This document shows, one piece after another, positions 1-9,884 of a stretch of DNA of 61,170 nt. The position numbers were made by a program, and so were the translations under genes. This DNA is from an uncultured candidate division Zixibacteria bacterium. Lineage in GTDB: Bacteria > Zixibacteria > MSB-5A5 > GN15 > PGXB01. The first letter of the stretch is position 1, and each line of letters opens with the position of its first letter. The DNA is taken from the NCBI GenBank assembly GCA_937925655.1, contig CALAMC010000033.1, positions 1 to 61,170 of the forward strand. The letters run 5' to 3'. The notes beneath the pieces are model-generated. The model was given only the letters and a program-made list of their open reading frames with translations. It did no database searches and was not told the origin of the DNA.

Positions 1-1307
1 TCGATTTTATCGACAATTTCAAATTTGACGGTTTCGGTGCCAGGCACCAGCTTTTTCAGTCCCTCGGAATAAAACGCCCGGTCGCTTTCGTCCAGAGGAG
101 GACCGCCACACAGGCGTACCGTTATATCGGATGGATTATTTTGTATAATCTGAATTTGCCCCACCCGGGGACCTTTATCGATTAAAAGATCCGCCAGGGA
201 AAGAGCGATTACCGTTCGACCGTTGCTGTCAATAAACGAATCATACTCCCGCCCAATGACACCTTTCATCAGCGGGAATCCGCGGCCACACTCACAATGT
301 TCGCCGGTGGTTTGTCCGAAGTCCTTGATGGCATATCGTATGAGCGGCATGGCGAAATTGCGCAGATCGGTTATGACAATTTCGCCGGATTCGCCATGCG
401 GCAATTGCCGTCCATCGCGCACAATTTCAACCGCCACCGAATCGACCGCGATATGCAGATTCCCGTGCCGCTCACACTGGGCCGCAATTGGTCCGGTTTC
501 ACGACTGGCATATAAATTATATGTTGGCGTATTGAAAGCCGTTTCCAGAGCAATGCGATCCTTCGGGTATAGTGGCTCTCCGGTCGAAACGACACCTTTA
601 ACGCCGGACAGAACCGTTCCATTAGTCAGCATATAGTGGGCGATTTCGGCCGCCGGCGTCGGGAAACATCGGATCAGCCGGGGTTTGAAATCCCGCAGGC
701 TTTTAACAATTCGTTCGCATTCTGACGGTCCCAAGTAGCCGGAATAATAAGGTTGGACGCCGGTGATAAATTTCCTGACTAACTTCTGCTTGTAGCCTTC
801 ATCGGGATGAAAATCCTGAAACGAGGGCCAGATATAGGCGACATTCAATAACGGGTACCAACCCGACCACGAATCGAATCGCCATTGCGCGGCCAGGCGA
901 TGCGAACGGCATTCCCGGTTGCGGTAAAACCGCATGGTAACATCGGACGTGCCGCCGGTAATTGATAAATATCGCTCTTCGGGTACGAAATCCTTCGATA
1001 TAATCCGATTAAAATTTGCCCGGACGATATCCTTGGTTAAAATGGGCAATGCGTTCAATTGTTCAAGCGCTTCGAATTTGTCCGGGTTAAAGGAACAATC
1101 ATGAAAGACCTCCCGGTAATGTTCGGTGTTGTCCCGGGCGTGAATCAATATCCGCCGCAGCCTGGAGATTTGATATTGTTCGAGCCGCTCTTTGGACCAG
1201 GCCGCGCGCTGTGTATATTCCCTGTACATCCGGAATAAATCCGGCGAATTCTCATAGCGATCGAAATAGCGGGGACTTAGTAGTTTTCGAGTTATATTCG
1301 TCAGCAC
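1..1307 (-). CDS. CapK/PaaK-like adenylate-forming enzyme, 3' end outside window
   Basis: The gene runs off the left edge, so the C-terminus is missing. Reading from a GTG at 1307 (AAAGGA about 11 nt upstream) the product begins MLTNITRKLLSPRYFDRYEN and stays open to base 1. Family hallmarks are visible: an acyl-adenylate loop ITGGTSDVTMRFYR, the NLYASRETGP region, the RYAIKDFGQTTGEHCECGRG stretch with a CxCG pair, and the GREYD motif. The family (phenylacetate-CoA ligase, CapK, coenzyme F390 synthetase) activates a carboxylate as an acyl-AMP. It is the last of four tandem paralogues in a polysaccharide locus, and its substrate is unknown. Confidence 0.8.
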   Translation of the reverse strand, partial: MLTNITRKLLSPRYFDRYENSPDLFRMYREYTQRAAWSKERLEQYQISRLRRILIHARDNTEHYREVFHDCSFNPDKFEALEQLNALPILTKDIVRANFNRIISKDFVPEERYLSITGGTSDVTMRFYRNRECRSHRLAAQWRFDSWSGWYPLLNVAYIWPSFQDFHPDEGYKQKLVRKFITGVQPYYSGYLGPSECERIVKSLRDFKPRLIRCFPTPAAEIAHYMLTNGTVLSGVKGVVSTGEPLYPKDRIALETAFNTPTYNLYASRETGPIAAQCERHGNLHIAVDSVAVEIVRDGRQLPHGESGEIVITDLRNFAMPLIRYAIKDFGQTTGEHCECGRGFPLMKGVIGREYDSFIDSNGRTVIALSLADLLIDKGPRVGQIQIIQNNPSDITVRLCGGPPLDESDRAFYSEGLKKLVPGTETVKFEIVDKI

Positions 1308-1384
1308 TATATTCTGGATCCTTTATCCGTTTTGGACAAAAATCGGTTATTATCGGGGGTCCATCAATCCACTCTGACAAATCG

Positions 1385-2740
1385 TCAGGGCTTTTTAATT
1401 TCTGAAATGATATACCGGTACTTACCCGACGGAGCCCGTTTAATTTCCTTAACCCCTTCGACGACAATATTGAAAATGCCTCCCAGTTCATCGTCCAGAG
1501 TTTTTTTCATGTGTTCGATTTCCTCTGAATAATCGGTCGGGTCACCTTCGACGCGAACGGTTATTTCATCCAGTTTATTCTGCACGATCTGCACATTGGC
1601 GTCAATTGTGAAGCGCGTAATAACCCCGATCAGCATTGTCCCGGAAATTCCGGAACCATCAGGACGCCAGATTATGTCCGTCTCGCGGCCCCGAACATCG
1701 AACAATCGAGGGGACGACAGACCACAATTGCATGGTTTATATTCGACGCGGCCAAAATCGCCGATGCGATAGCGAATCAGCGGCATGGCATGATTCAGCA
1801 AATCGGTAACAACAATCGTTCCGATATTGTCATCGGCATATTCCGATTCCAAAGTTTCGATATAAACGCTTTCAGTAAATATATGCATGCCGTCTTTACA
1901 ATCGCACTCGAAAGCGGCTGTTCCGAATTCCCGCGAACCATAACGGTCGTAGACTTTATCGGCTAAATATTTTTCTATTTTTTCCCGCTGGAAATCATAC
2001 AGCGGTTCGGCCGTGACAGTAACGACCGGGACCCTGACGGGTGTAACGCGCCCGGCCTCAATGCGCTCGGCCAGGTCATAAGCCAGCGACGGGTACGCGG
2101 AAATAACGGGAGGTTTGTACTTGATCGTATCCTGCACGAAGGTTTCATACGATTCATCACTCAAGTGTTTGGCGTCAAGGCAGTACGTCCTTTCGGCCAG
2201 CAGGTTTTTTATCCGTTCGGTAAAGGTTTCCGGCTCATCAAGATCCCGTGGTGCCGCCCAGAGCCAACCCTGCCATTGACCGTCCTTCCAGCCGTAATGA
2301 CGGAACAGAGCCAGATCGATGCCTCTTTTATAGGCCTGGGAACGTTTTTCCCGGTAAAATGAAACCGGGCGCCCGGTCGTCCCGCCGGAAATGCTTTTGG
2401 CCCTTTCCTGCACCGGGACGGCTTGGGATAAAAGACCGTCAAGGTTTTGCCGTAAATCTCTTTTGGTTAAAACCGGAAGCCGAGATATGTCCGAAAAATT
2501 TTTAATATCCCCCGGACGATAGCCGACTGCGGCGAAGTGAGTCCGGTACCATGGGCAGTTTTTATACGCGTACCGAATAATTTTCCGCAGGTTTTCAAAT
2601 TGATCGGCAAGCAGTTGATCCAAAGATTTGTCAAAATTCCGGGCGATCTTTTTGGCGTATTTGTAGCGCGCCATGTCTCCCCTTTTTTTTGACATTGCCT
2701 TTTGGGCCAGACTACCGATTATGTTGCCGATTTTTGACAT
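1385..2740 (-). CDS. CapK/PaaK-like adenylate-forming enzyme (paralogue 2)
   Basis: The product is 451 aa, typical for the family. Visible motifs are SGGTTGRPVSFYREK (nucleotide-binding loop, about residue 120), DRYGSREFGTAAFEC, LIRYRIGDFGRVEY followed by CNCG, and GRETDIIWRPDG. An internal ATG at 2674 has a much better ribosome site (GGGGAGAC). However, the 22 residues before it match the N-terminus of the next paralogue (2765-4123), so the 2740 start is kept. Paralogues 2 and 3 are clearly closer to each other than to the outer two, which suggests a later duplication. The likely role is activation or transfer of an acyl or amino-acyl substituent for a surface glycan; this is inferred from context only. 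Confidence 0.85.
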   Translation of the reverse strand: MSKIGNIIGSLAQKAMSKKRGDMARYKYAKKIARNFDKSLDQLLADQFENLRKIIRYAYKNCPWYRTHFAAVGYRPGDIKNFSDISRLPVLTKRDLRQNLDGLLSQAVPVQERAKSISGGTTGRPVSFYREKRSQAYKRGIDLALFRHYGWKDGQWQGWLWAAPRDLDEPETFTERIKNLLAERTYCLDAKHLSDESYETFVQDTIKYKPPVISAYPSLAYDLAERIEAGRVTPVRVPVVTVTAEPLYDFQREKIEKYLADKVYDRYGSREFGTAAFECDCKDGMHIFTESVYIETLESEYADDNIGTIVVTDLLNHAMPLIRYRIGDFGRVEYKPCNCGLSSPRLFDVRGRETDIIWRPDGSGISGTMLIGVITRFTIDANVQIVQNKLDEITVRVEGDPTDYSEEIEHMKKTLDDELGGIFNIVVEGVKEIKRAPSGKYRYIISEIKKP

Positions 2741-2764
2741 ATCAGATTTGAGTCAACTAATATT

Positions 2765-4123
2765 CTATATCGGTTTTTTCACTTCGGAAACTATAAACCG
2801 ATATTTCCCTGAGGCCGCCCTTTTAATTTCGTCGGTTTCTTCAAAATTAATAATAAAAATCTCGCCCAAGGTTTCCCTGATGAGTCCTTTAAGAGTTTCT
2901 ATTTCATTGGAATAATCGCCCAGGCGACCTTCTATTTTTATTTTAATCTTATCGATTTCCGTCTGGACCACTTGTAACTTCGCATTCAGTCCCGATTTTG
3001 TTATCAGCATTATCCATATGAATCCGGCCACGCCGGTACCGTCGGGACGCCAGATAATGTCCAGTTCGCGACCCCGCAAATCGACCAGGCGGGGTGAATT
3101 TATACCGCAGGAGCAGGGCGACGTGTCGATTCGGCCGAAGTCTCCGATACGGTATCGGATAAACGGCATCGCCCGGTTATGCAAATCGGTGACAAGAATA
3201 CTACCGCAATTGTCCGGGATATCCTCGTCATGGATTTCTTCAAGATACACGCTGTCTGTCAATATGTGCAGCCCGTTCTTTTCCGGACATTCAAAACCGG
3301 CCAGTCCGAATTCGCGAGTGCCGTAGCGGGAATATACGTTGTCGGCACAGGTCGCTTCGATCTTTTTCCGCTGGAATTCGTAAAAAGGCTCGGCAGTGAC
3401 CGAAATTATCGGTACCCGAAACGGCGGGACACGCCCCTGTTCAATTTTTTCGGCCATCTCATAAGCCAGCGACGGATAGGCCGATATAAAATTTGGTTTG
3501 TATTTTAGGGTTTCCTGCGCGAATTTCCGATAAGTCTCATCGTTCAAAGTCCTGGTGTCAAGGCAATACATCCGATCCACAAGATGATTTTTCAATTTCA
3601 GCCTTACCGTATTCCGTTCCACCAGGTCCTGGGAAGCGGTCCACAACCACCCCTGCCATTGACCGTCTTTCCAGCCGTAATATCGACAAAGGGCCAGTTC
3701 AATACCCCGTCGATACTCCGTGCTGACCTTATCCCGGAAAAATCTGAAAATCACACCCGAAGTACCCCCGGTTGTCGCCTCGAACCTCTCATCCGGCCCA
3801 TATTCGTCCGAAAAGAACTTTTCGGGATTTCGTACCATGGTATCCCGTCTGAAGGCGGGCAATTGCGCCAGATCCGAAAAATCCCGGAGATCCCCCGGTT
3901 TAAAGCCGACCCGACCGAATTCTTCGCGATACCAATCGCAATGGGTGTAAGCATAATCGACAATCTGCTTCAGCCTTTGCAACTGCTCGGCAAGAAGCTC
4001 GTCGCTCGATTTTTTCAGACCATCCTGAATTTTCCGGGCATATTCGTAACGAGCCCTCGAACCCCGCCAGGCGGCATATGTCCTCTGACCCCAGGAACCG
4101 AACAAATCTGAAAAATGCGGCAC
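2765..4123 (-). CDS. CapK/PaaK-like adenylate-forming enzyme (paralogue 3)
   Basis: The product is 452 aa and the nearest relative of the 1385-2740 product along its whole length. It has the TTGGTSGVIFRFFRDK loop, SRYGTREFGLAGFEC, FIRYRIGDFGRIDT followed by CSCG, and GRELDIIWRPDG. It lies 24 nt upstream of paralogue 2 and 5 nt after the stop of paralogue 4, so all are probably co-transcribed. No signal peptide or membrane segment is visible, so the enzyme should be cytoplasmic. Substrate unknown. Confidence 0.85.
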   Translation of the reverse strand: MPHFSDLFGSWGQRTYAAWRGSRARYEYARKIQDGLKKSSDELLAEQLQRLKQIVDYAYTHCDWYREEFGRVGFKPGDLRDFSDLAQLPAFRRDTMVRNPEKFFSDEYGPDERFEATTGGTSGVIFRFFRDKVSTEYRRGIELALCRYYGWKDGQWQGWLWTASQDLVERNTVRLKLKNHLVDRMYCLDTRTLNDETYRKFAQETLKYKPNFISAYPSLAYEMAEKIEQGRVPPFRVPIISVTAEPFYEFQRKKIEATCADNVYSRYGTREFGLAGFECPEKNGLHILTDSVYLEEIHDEDIPDNCGSILVTDLHNRAMPFIRYRIGDFGRIDTSPCSCGINSPRLVDLRGRELDIIWRPDGTGVAGFIWIMLITKSGLNAKLQVVQTEIDKIKIKIEGRLGDYSNEIETLKGLIRETLGEIFIINFEETDEIKRAASGKYRFIVSEVKKPI

Positions 4124-4128
4124 GGTTG

Positions 4129-5481
4129 TTAATCCTTTATACCTTTTACGGTATCGTTGACAATGAATCTGAACTTGCCTGAACTCAAAACCGGTATATC
4201 GTCGACGAATTCAAAGTTGACGTCGACATTGGCCCCGGCCTGTTCGTTGATTCTCCGGTGTATATATTCCGTGTCCAAAGTTCTCTTAGGAATGACCACT
4301 TTTATGGTCACTTTGTTGACATCGTTTTGAATGACCTGGAACTGACGGACATCGGGATTTTTGAAAATCAGGCTGGTGAAAAAATGCCCGTAAATGTTAT
4401 TGCCGTTTAAAACCACAATATCGTACTGACGTCCGGTAATATTTTCCAGAAGCGGGTAGCTTCGCCCACAGGAGCACCGTCCCGTCTTAAGAGTACCCAT
4501 ATCGCCCGTGATATAACGGATAAACGGGAAACTCAAGTTGGTCAAATCGGTTATAGCCAGAAGCCCGACCTGCCCGGGAGGAAGCGGGCGCCCGGTTTCA
4601 TCGACGATTTCAATGATGCGCCCCGAGGCAAAAATATGCAATCCCTCAAGGCTGGGACATTCGGCGGCGAGGTTGTTCACTTCGCGCGACCCATAGAAAT
4701 TATACACCGGTGCCGCGAAGGCTTCCTGGATATCCCGCCGTTGATAATCGTAGAGCATCTCGGCCGAAGATTTGAGTGCTTTCGGCCTAATTGTGAATCG
4801 GCCGGTCTTAAGAATATGGCGAGCCGCCATATGCAAAGTCGAGGCATAACCGTAAATAAACTCCGGTCTGAATTTTTCGAGATCGGTCAGAAACCGGTCC
4901 AGAATGGCCTCGGTCACATTAAAGGCGTTCAGGTACCGAATGCGCTCCATATACTTGATATTAATTTTATCCCGAAATGACAGATCCGGGAAATCTCTTT
5001 CCGCGCCCCACAAGATTGCCGTCCGATCACCCCTTTTAAGTCCCAGCCAGGTCAGATAAAACATTTCGCAGGCGTCAGAATAGGCCTTGTAAAACCCGTC
5101 ATGGCAGAAATGAACCGGAACCCCGGTGGAACCGCCGGTCATATCTTTGTACACACCGGGCCGGCCCGGGCAGAATATCCCGTCGTAGTTGTCCTGGATA
5201 TCGGACCGCTTCAGCAACGGCAGTTGTGACAACCGGGACAGGTCGGTGATATCCTTCGGGTCATCTATAAAACCGTTAAACTTGCTTTGATAGTACCGCG
5301 AATACTTCAAGGCCTGTCCGACCAATGCCCGCAGCCTCTTCAACCGCAGGATATCAAGCCTTTCCGGTTCCATCCATTGCTCGCGCATCAGATCTTTCAA
5401 GAGATAAAATCTCGGGTTGCCCTCCAGAAGGGAGCGCGCCCGAAGATACGTGTTGAATAATTCGGTATGTAATCCGCTCAT
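4129..5481 (-). CDS. CapK/PaaK-like adenylate-forming enzyme (paralogue 4)
   Basis: The product is 450 aa and more diverged than paralogues 2 and 3. It keeps the MTGGSTGVPVHFCHD loop, NFYGSREVNNLAAEC, FIRYITGDMGTLKTGRCSCG and GRQYDIVVLNG. CapK-family genes are common in capsule and O-antigen loci, where their exact chemistry is mostly unassigned. This gene starts 7 nt after the O-antigen ligase stop, which ties the ligase-like group to the polysaccharide operon. Confidence 0.85.
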   Translation of the reverse strand: MSGLHTELFNTYLRARSLLEGNPRFYLLKDLMREQWMEPERLDILRLKRLRALVGQALKYSRYYQSKFNGFIDDPKDITDLSRLSQLPLLKRSDIQDNYDGIFCPGRPGVYKDMTGGSTGVPVHFCHDGFYKAYSDACEMFYLTWLGLKRGDRTAILWGAERDFPDLSFRDKINIKYMERIRYLNAFNVTEAILDRFLTDLEKFRPEFIYGYASTLHMAARHILKTGRFTIRPKALKSSAEMLYDYQRRDIQEAFAAPVYNFYGSREVNNLAAECPSLEGLHIFASGRIIEIVDETGRPLPPGQVGLLAITDLTNLSFPFIRYITGDMGTLKTGRCSCGRSYPLLENITGRQYDIVVLNGNNIYGHFFTSLIFKNPDVRQFQVIQNDVNKVTIKVVIPKRTLDTEYIHRRINEQAGANVDVNFEFVDDIPVLSSGKFRFIVNDTVKGIKD

Positions 5482-5488
5482 ATTAAAC

Positions 5489-6901
5489 CTATACCGCCTC
5501 CTGTGCCTGCGGCATCTTTTGTGTTTCTATATTTTTATTTTGCAAATATTCAGTCGCGAAACGATCCAGAACGACCGTCAAACCGGCCATCATGTACCAC
5601 GTGTAGCGATACAGGTTGTGCGAAAAGACGCCCGATATCGACAGCGCAATCATCGAGACCAAAAAACCGATACTGAATACTCGTATCCAGTAGAGGTTAT
5701 GGTCGGCCAGACCGTGGGCCGATAATTGCAGCAGTTTTTTAACCAGGTTCCTGATATAAACCCCGAACCATATCAGAAAACCCAATAATCCGGTTTCGGC
5801 CATGCATTGAATATACAAATTGTGCGGCTGCATCCAGCGTGACGGCCCGAAATCCCCGGAACCGTTGGCGTATGCGAACGCTCCGGCACCGACACCGATA
5901 AAAGGCCGGGCGACGATCATCTTGAGGCCAGCCTGCCAGATATGCCAGCGCCCGGAAGAAGTCTCGTCGAGGTCTTCGACTTCCGTAATTGTTCGATAAC
6001 GATCCTTGTACTGGTCGGGCAGTATCATCCAGCCCAAAGGCAACAAAATGACAAAGGCCAGGGCCACCACGATTTTTTTCTTCGTGAATATAAAGCCTCC
6101 AATGGCCACTCCCATGAAGGCAATCATGCCGCTGCGCGAGGCGGTAATGGCGATTAAAGTCACCATAAAGAGCCCTAATGCAATCAATGCCGTCTTGAGA
6201 ATTTTTTGTCGGAAATAAACCGCCGATGCCAGAACAATGGGGATTGTCGCGGCCAAGGTCGCCGCCAGGGTATTGGGGTCACCCCCGGCCGAAGTACTCC
6301 CGTAGAGCCGATCCACGCCCATTCGCGTTATGTATCCCCCGGCAATGTATGATTTAAAGGCATCAAAGGCGATGTATGTAATCATCATAGAAAAAGCCGA
6401 CATGAAGGCGACAAATTTCGCCCTGGTGTCTATCAACGACACGATTAGGTAATAAAATATCAGTAGTTTGACAAAATCCAGGCAGGTATCGACGGTCCGT
6501 CCTTTATCATACGATGTAAAAATGGAAAGGCACATGACAATCATAAAACCGACGAGGGCCAACGTGATCGGATCCGACGGAAGTGTCACTCTGTGCTCAA
6601 TAATCTTCTGGCGGATAACCACCACCAGAAGGACAAACAGGCCGGTCACAAGCTCCAGCCGCAGGGCCGACAGCGATGGGTACATTTCACCGGGGCGTAA
6701 AAGGAAAATCATAAGGTACGACAACAGCCCCCAGAAGGGATACTTCACGATTAAAACGACATTGGCCAATAAAAACAGGGCGGCGATAATAATCAGCGGG
6801 TTGACAAAAACCGAACTCACCCCGGCCGCCATCGAGACCAGGATCAAAATGGTCCACCACAGGTGGCGGCCGGAAATAAACAGTCCGGATGCTTTGCCCA
6901 T
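5489..6901 (-). CDS. O-antigen ligase family membrane protein
   Basis: The product is 470 aa with about ten or more hydrophobic segments and a large periplasmic loop between the later ones (around residues 300-370). That loop contains GRWHIWQAGLKMIVARPFIGVGAGAF and ends at QPHNLYIQCMAETGLLG, the usual signature of the WaaL/Wzy-C family. Members join undecaprenyl-linked glycan to lipid A or protein, or polymerise it. The sequence does not decide between ligase and polymerase. The start codon overlaps the flippase stop by one base (TAATG), indicating translational coupling. Confidence 0.85.
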   Translation of the reverse strand: MGKASGLFISGRHLWWTILILVSMAAGVSSVFVNPLIIIAALFLLANVVLIVKYPFWGLLSYLMIFLLRPGEMYPSLSALRLELVTGLFVLLVVVIRQKIIEHRVTLPSDPITLALVGFMIVMCLSIFTSYDKGRTVDTCLDFVKLLIFYYLIVSLIDTRAKFVAFMSAFSMMITYIAFDAFKSYIAGGYITRMGVDRLYGSTSAGGDPNTLAATLAATIPIVLASAVYFRQKILKTALIALGLFMVTLIAITASRSGMIAFMGVAIGGFIFTKKKIVVALAFVILLPLGWMILPDQYKDRYRTITEVEDLDETSSGRWHIWQAGLKMIVARPFIGVGAGAFAYANGSGDFGPSRWMQPHNLYIQCMAETGLLGFLIWFGVYIRNLVKKLLQLSAHGLADHNLYWIRVFSIGFLVSMIALSISGVFSHNLYRYTWYMMAGLTVVLDRFATEYLQNKNIETQKMPQAQEAV

Positions 6902-8457
6902 TATCTTATTTCCTCCGCCGCGTCCGTATTATAAACAGACTTGTCCCGCATGATATATTTCCTTAGCTTCTGTTTCATCTTTCCGCGATCCGAATCATCC
7001 AGAATAAATAAATACATTCCGGCCAACATGGTTATGGTTATAACAATTCCGTCCAAAATAAGTTTATGCCAGGAATCAGGAAAGGCGATTTCAAGCATGA
7101 GGAACGCCCCCGGAAGAACAAATACCGCCGACAATAATACCGACCTGACGGCGACCCGATAAAAATCCGCAGGGACCGAATTCATGACCCGATAAAATAC
7201 GGACGGATAGATGAAAGAATAGATTATCACTTGCGGAATGGCCGTCCCCAGCGCCACCCCGAAAATTCCGTAATATTTCAGCAGTATCAGCGATAAAATA
7301 ATTTTCGTTATGGCTTCTGCCAGAAGAATATAGAAGGCGATCTTATGACGTGAGATTCCGAACAAAACCGAATTGGCTATGGATTGCGGAAAACAGATGG
7401 CCCCGGCGATTATCAAAACCTGCAGGATTTTTATGGCCGGGCGAAAATCCTCCCCCACCCAGAGTATTATAAACGGTCCACCAAATAAAAGGACCGCGAA
7501 ACAGGCATAGCCCGACACGTAATAAAGATATCGGGCCGCCTTATTGTAAAAGGACATTATTCGACCGAAGTCTTGCCCGGCCTCCATATGACTGACTGCC
7601 GGAACCAAAGGCACGGAAATTATATTCAGAGCCCCGCGCAGTTGCGTTATAATGGCGGCCGCGACGGCATAAATGGCCACCGCCTCCATCGACACGAATC
7701 GCCCGATGATAATGCTATCCGATTGGAAAATTATAATCCATGTCCCAACAATCAGAAACGAATAAAGACCATATTTGAGAAGCATCGACATTTTCTCTTT
7801 GTCGATATCATTGAATGAAAATCTTACTTCCGGGTACTTGATCCTTCTTATCAGATTTACCCCGAGTTTGTCCAGAGTGGACGCTATCGCCACCACTATG
7901 GCCATGGCGATTAAGCCGTAGCCCATTTCCAGAATGACAATGATTCCGATGGTTTGGGCGATACGTCCGGCCACGTGAAAAACGGTCGTGATATCGAAAC
8001 GATGAAACGCACCCAGAGATACCATCGGGAGCATCGCATAGGTCACGGCCTGGTCGATACCCAAAATTAAAAAGGCGATCTGGGTGATGCGCAGATATTC
8101 GGGAGAAATCTTGAAATAAGGCAATAGCCCGAAAACAATCGCCGCCGACGCCGCCAGTATTATCAGGGCGATATAAAAATATATTTTCATCGACGTGCTG
8201 TAAACCTGATTGAGCTGTTTCCAGTCGTTTAAGGCATAATATTTGGAGATATAGCGGACGACCGACTGTTTCATCCCCAAATCGGCCAGACCGAGGTAGG
8301 CCACGATCGAAAACGCCAGCGACCAGATGCCATAACGTTCCTTGCCAAGCATGTCTATCAAATATGGCGTGAAGAAAAAAGTGATAGCCAGAGTAATAAT
8401 CATACTGGCCCACGAGGTGACCATATTGCGCATGAATTGACCAATTACGGTAGCCAT
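6901..8457 (-). CDS. Wzx-type polysaccharide flippase (MATE/MOP superfamily)
   Basis: The product is 518 aa with about 12-14 predicted hydrophobic helices and no signal peptide. The N-terminus (FMRNMVTSWASMIITLAITFF) and the LGKERYGIWSLAFSIVAYLG stretch are typical of the polysaccharide biosynthesis/export family, which flips lipid-linked glycan units across the inner membrane. It is followed directly by the O-antigen ligase gene, so flipping and ligation or polymerisation are encoded side by side. Confidence 0.85.
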   Translation of the reverse strand: MATVIGQFMRNMVTSWASMIITLAITFFFTPYLIDMLGKERYGIWSLAFSIVAYLGLADLGMKQSVVRYISKYYALNDWKQLNQVYSTSMKIYFYIALIILAASAAIVFGLLPYFKISPEYLRITQIAFLILGIDQAVTYAMLPMVSLGAFHRFDITTVFHVAGRIAQTIGIIVILEMGYGLIAMAIVVAIASTLDKLGVNLIRRIKYPEVRFSFNDIDKEKMSMLLKYGLYSFLIVGTWIIIFQSDSIIIGRFVSMEAVAIYAVAAAIITQLRGALNIISVPLVPAVSHMEAGQDFGRIMSFYNKAARYLYYVSGYACFAVLLFGGPFIILWVGEDFRPAIKILQVLIIAGAICFPQSIANSVLFGISRHKIAFYILLAEAITKIILSLILLKYYGIFGVALGTAIPQVIIYSFIYPSVFYRVMNSVPADFYRVAVRSVLLSAVFVLPGAFLMLEIAFPDSWHKLILDGIVITITMLAGMYLFILDDSDRGKMKQKLRKYIMRDKSVYNTDAAEEIR

Positions 8458-8545
8458 ATATATCCCAATTATCGACGGAAAAACTGTTAAATCAATGAAT
8501 TATACGGATGGGACTTAAGCAATATAATATTAATTTTGTCGTGGA

Positions 8546-9022
8546 TTACGGAATCTTGAAGGGCGAGTCGGGATTGTTTTCGTGACGGATTTCATCGATG
8601 GGCTCCTTCCGGGCCTTCCCGCCATACAGCCGGTTGGGGGCATTTACCACCAGTCCCTCTCCAATGCCGATATTTTTATAGCCATGAACAATGCCGGGTG
8701 GAATAATAATAATCAAGGTATCTGATTCATTTGATTCCAACTCCATCTGTTGTCCCCAAGTGGTTGAAACCTGCCGATTATCCCATAAAAATATTTTAAA
8801 TTGCCCCGGACCCGGAAATATAAGACAATCGCATTGGTTCTTATGCTCGTGCGGCCCGCGAATGCCTCCCGGAACGGTCATGGATAAATAACACATGGCC
8901 GGGCGAAAGTCATCCGGAAGTTCATCGGAGCGGAACAGTTCTGTCAACCAACCGCGATGGTCATAATGTTTAACCGTCCATCCGACCAAAACACCATCTA
9001 TGTTAGTTTTATCCAGTATCAT
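8546..9022 (-). CDS. dTDP-4-dehydrorhamnose 3,5-epimerase-like cupin
   Basis: The product is 158 aa, slightly shorter than canonical RmlC (about 180). It keeps HYDHRGWLTELFRSDELP, the cupin metal/base region GGIRGPHEHKNQCDCLIF, and PPGIVHGYKNIG near the C-terminus. RmlC epimerises C3 and C5 of dTDP-4-keto-6-deoxyglucose. The gene follows rfbB-rfbA-rfbD and overlaps the end of rfbD by 14 nt, which supports the epimerase role. Because it is short and diverged, a related keto-sugar epimerase or isomerase is possible. Confidence 0.75.
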   Translation of the reverse strand: MILDKTNIDGVLVGWTVKHYDHRGWLTELFRSDELPDDFRPAMCYLSMTVPGGIRGPHEHKNQCDCLIFPGPGQFKIFLWDNRQVSTTWGQQMELESNESDTLIIIIPPGIVHGYKNIGIGEGLVVNAPNRLYGGKARKEPIDEIRHENNPDSPFKIP

Positions 9023-9884
9023 TAAAGCCTGACTTCTTTAAAAAGGCCCGAAGAGCTGATCCATAATCTTTCATAATATTGCACTTGGCGCGGTCCAGAA
9101 CGGTATTGGCCAGCGGTGTATAGGCCGGGCGGGGAGCCCTGTCCGGGAAATCCTTACGGGAACATGCGACGACGGGTATATCCAATTTGAGAAGAGTAAA
9201 CAGCAGTCGGGCCAGGTCATACCGGGAACAGGCCCCCTCCGCTGTACAATGAATAATGCCAGACAGCTTTCTGTCGATAATAATTTCCGTCTGACGCACA
9301 ACTTCATCAGTCCACGTCGGTGAACCGATTTGATCGGAAACCATTTTTACCGGTCCGGCTTCAGGAGATGGTCGCCGCCCCCTTTCAATAAGCCTCGTTA
9401 TAAAGCTTTTTCCGCTGTCATTATAAAGCCAGGCCACCCGAACGACCGCCGCTTCGGGCAACATTTCCAGAACCCTCTTTTCCCCATCCCGTTTGCTTTG
9501 GCCATAAACATTGACCGGCGAGGGCGGATCGTCTTCGCTATACGGCGTCTCTTTGCCGCCGTCGAAAACATAATCGGTGCTGAAATGAATTAACCGCGCC
9601 CCGGTCTCTTTGCATGATGCCGCGACGTGGGCTGCTCCCTCGGTATTGACGGCAAAGGCCTTTCGCGGATCTTTCTGGCAGGCATCGACATCGGCCCAGG
9701 CGGCGGCGTTAATGACAATATCCGGCTTGATTTCCCTTATGAAAGCGACGGTGGCACTCTCATGCCTTATATCCAGGTCGGCACTGCCAACCGCGATACG
9801 ATCGAATCGGGCGCCGAAATGACGGGACAAATCGGCCCCGAGCAATCCGGTAGCGCCGATGATGAGAATTTTACCCGCCACCAT
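9009..9884 (-). CDS. rfbD: dTDP-4-dehydrorhamnose reductase
   Basis: The product is 291 aa, an NAD(P)-dependent short-chain reductase making dTDP-L-rhamnose. A Rossmann GATGLLG loop lies at the N-terminus, followed by NAAAWADVDACQKD, FSTDYVFDGG and the YGQSKRDGE catalytic Tyr-x3-Lys. The ATG at 9884 is preferred because GGGAG lies 4 nt upstream; a longer reading to 9899 lacks this. The start lies inside the end of rfbA (14-nt overlap), so the two are translationally coupled. Confidence 0.93.
   Translation of the reverse strand: MVAGKILIIGATGLLGADLSRHFGARFDRIAVGSADLDIRHESATVAFIREIKPDIVINAAAWADVDACQKDPRKAFAVNTEGAAHVAASCKETGARLIHFSTDYVFDGGKETPYSEDDPPSPVNVYGQSKRDGEKRVLEMLPEAAVVRVAWLYNDSGKSFITRLIERGRRPSPEAGPVKMVSDQIGSPTWTDEVVRQTEIIIDRKLSGIIHCTAEGACSRYDLARLLFTLLKLDIPVVACSRKDFPDRAPRPAYTPLANTVLDRAKCNIMKDYGSALRAFLKKSGFNDTG

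Noticed and set aside
1385..5481. Horizontally inserted or phage-borne block for the tandem CapK genes
   Set aside because: No integrase, tRNA target, flanking repeats or visible composition change; tandem duplication explains the copies.
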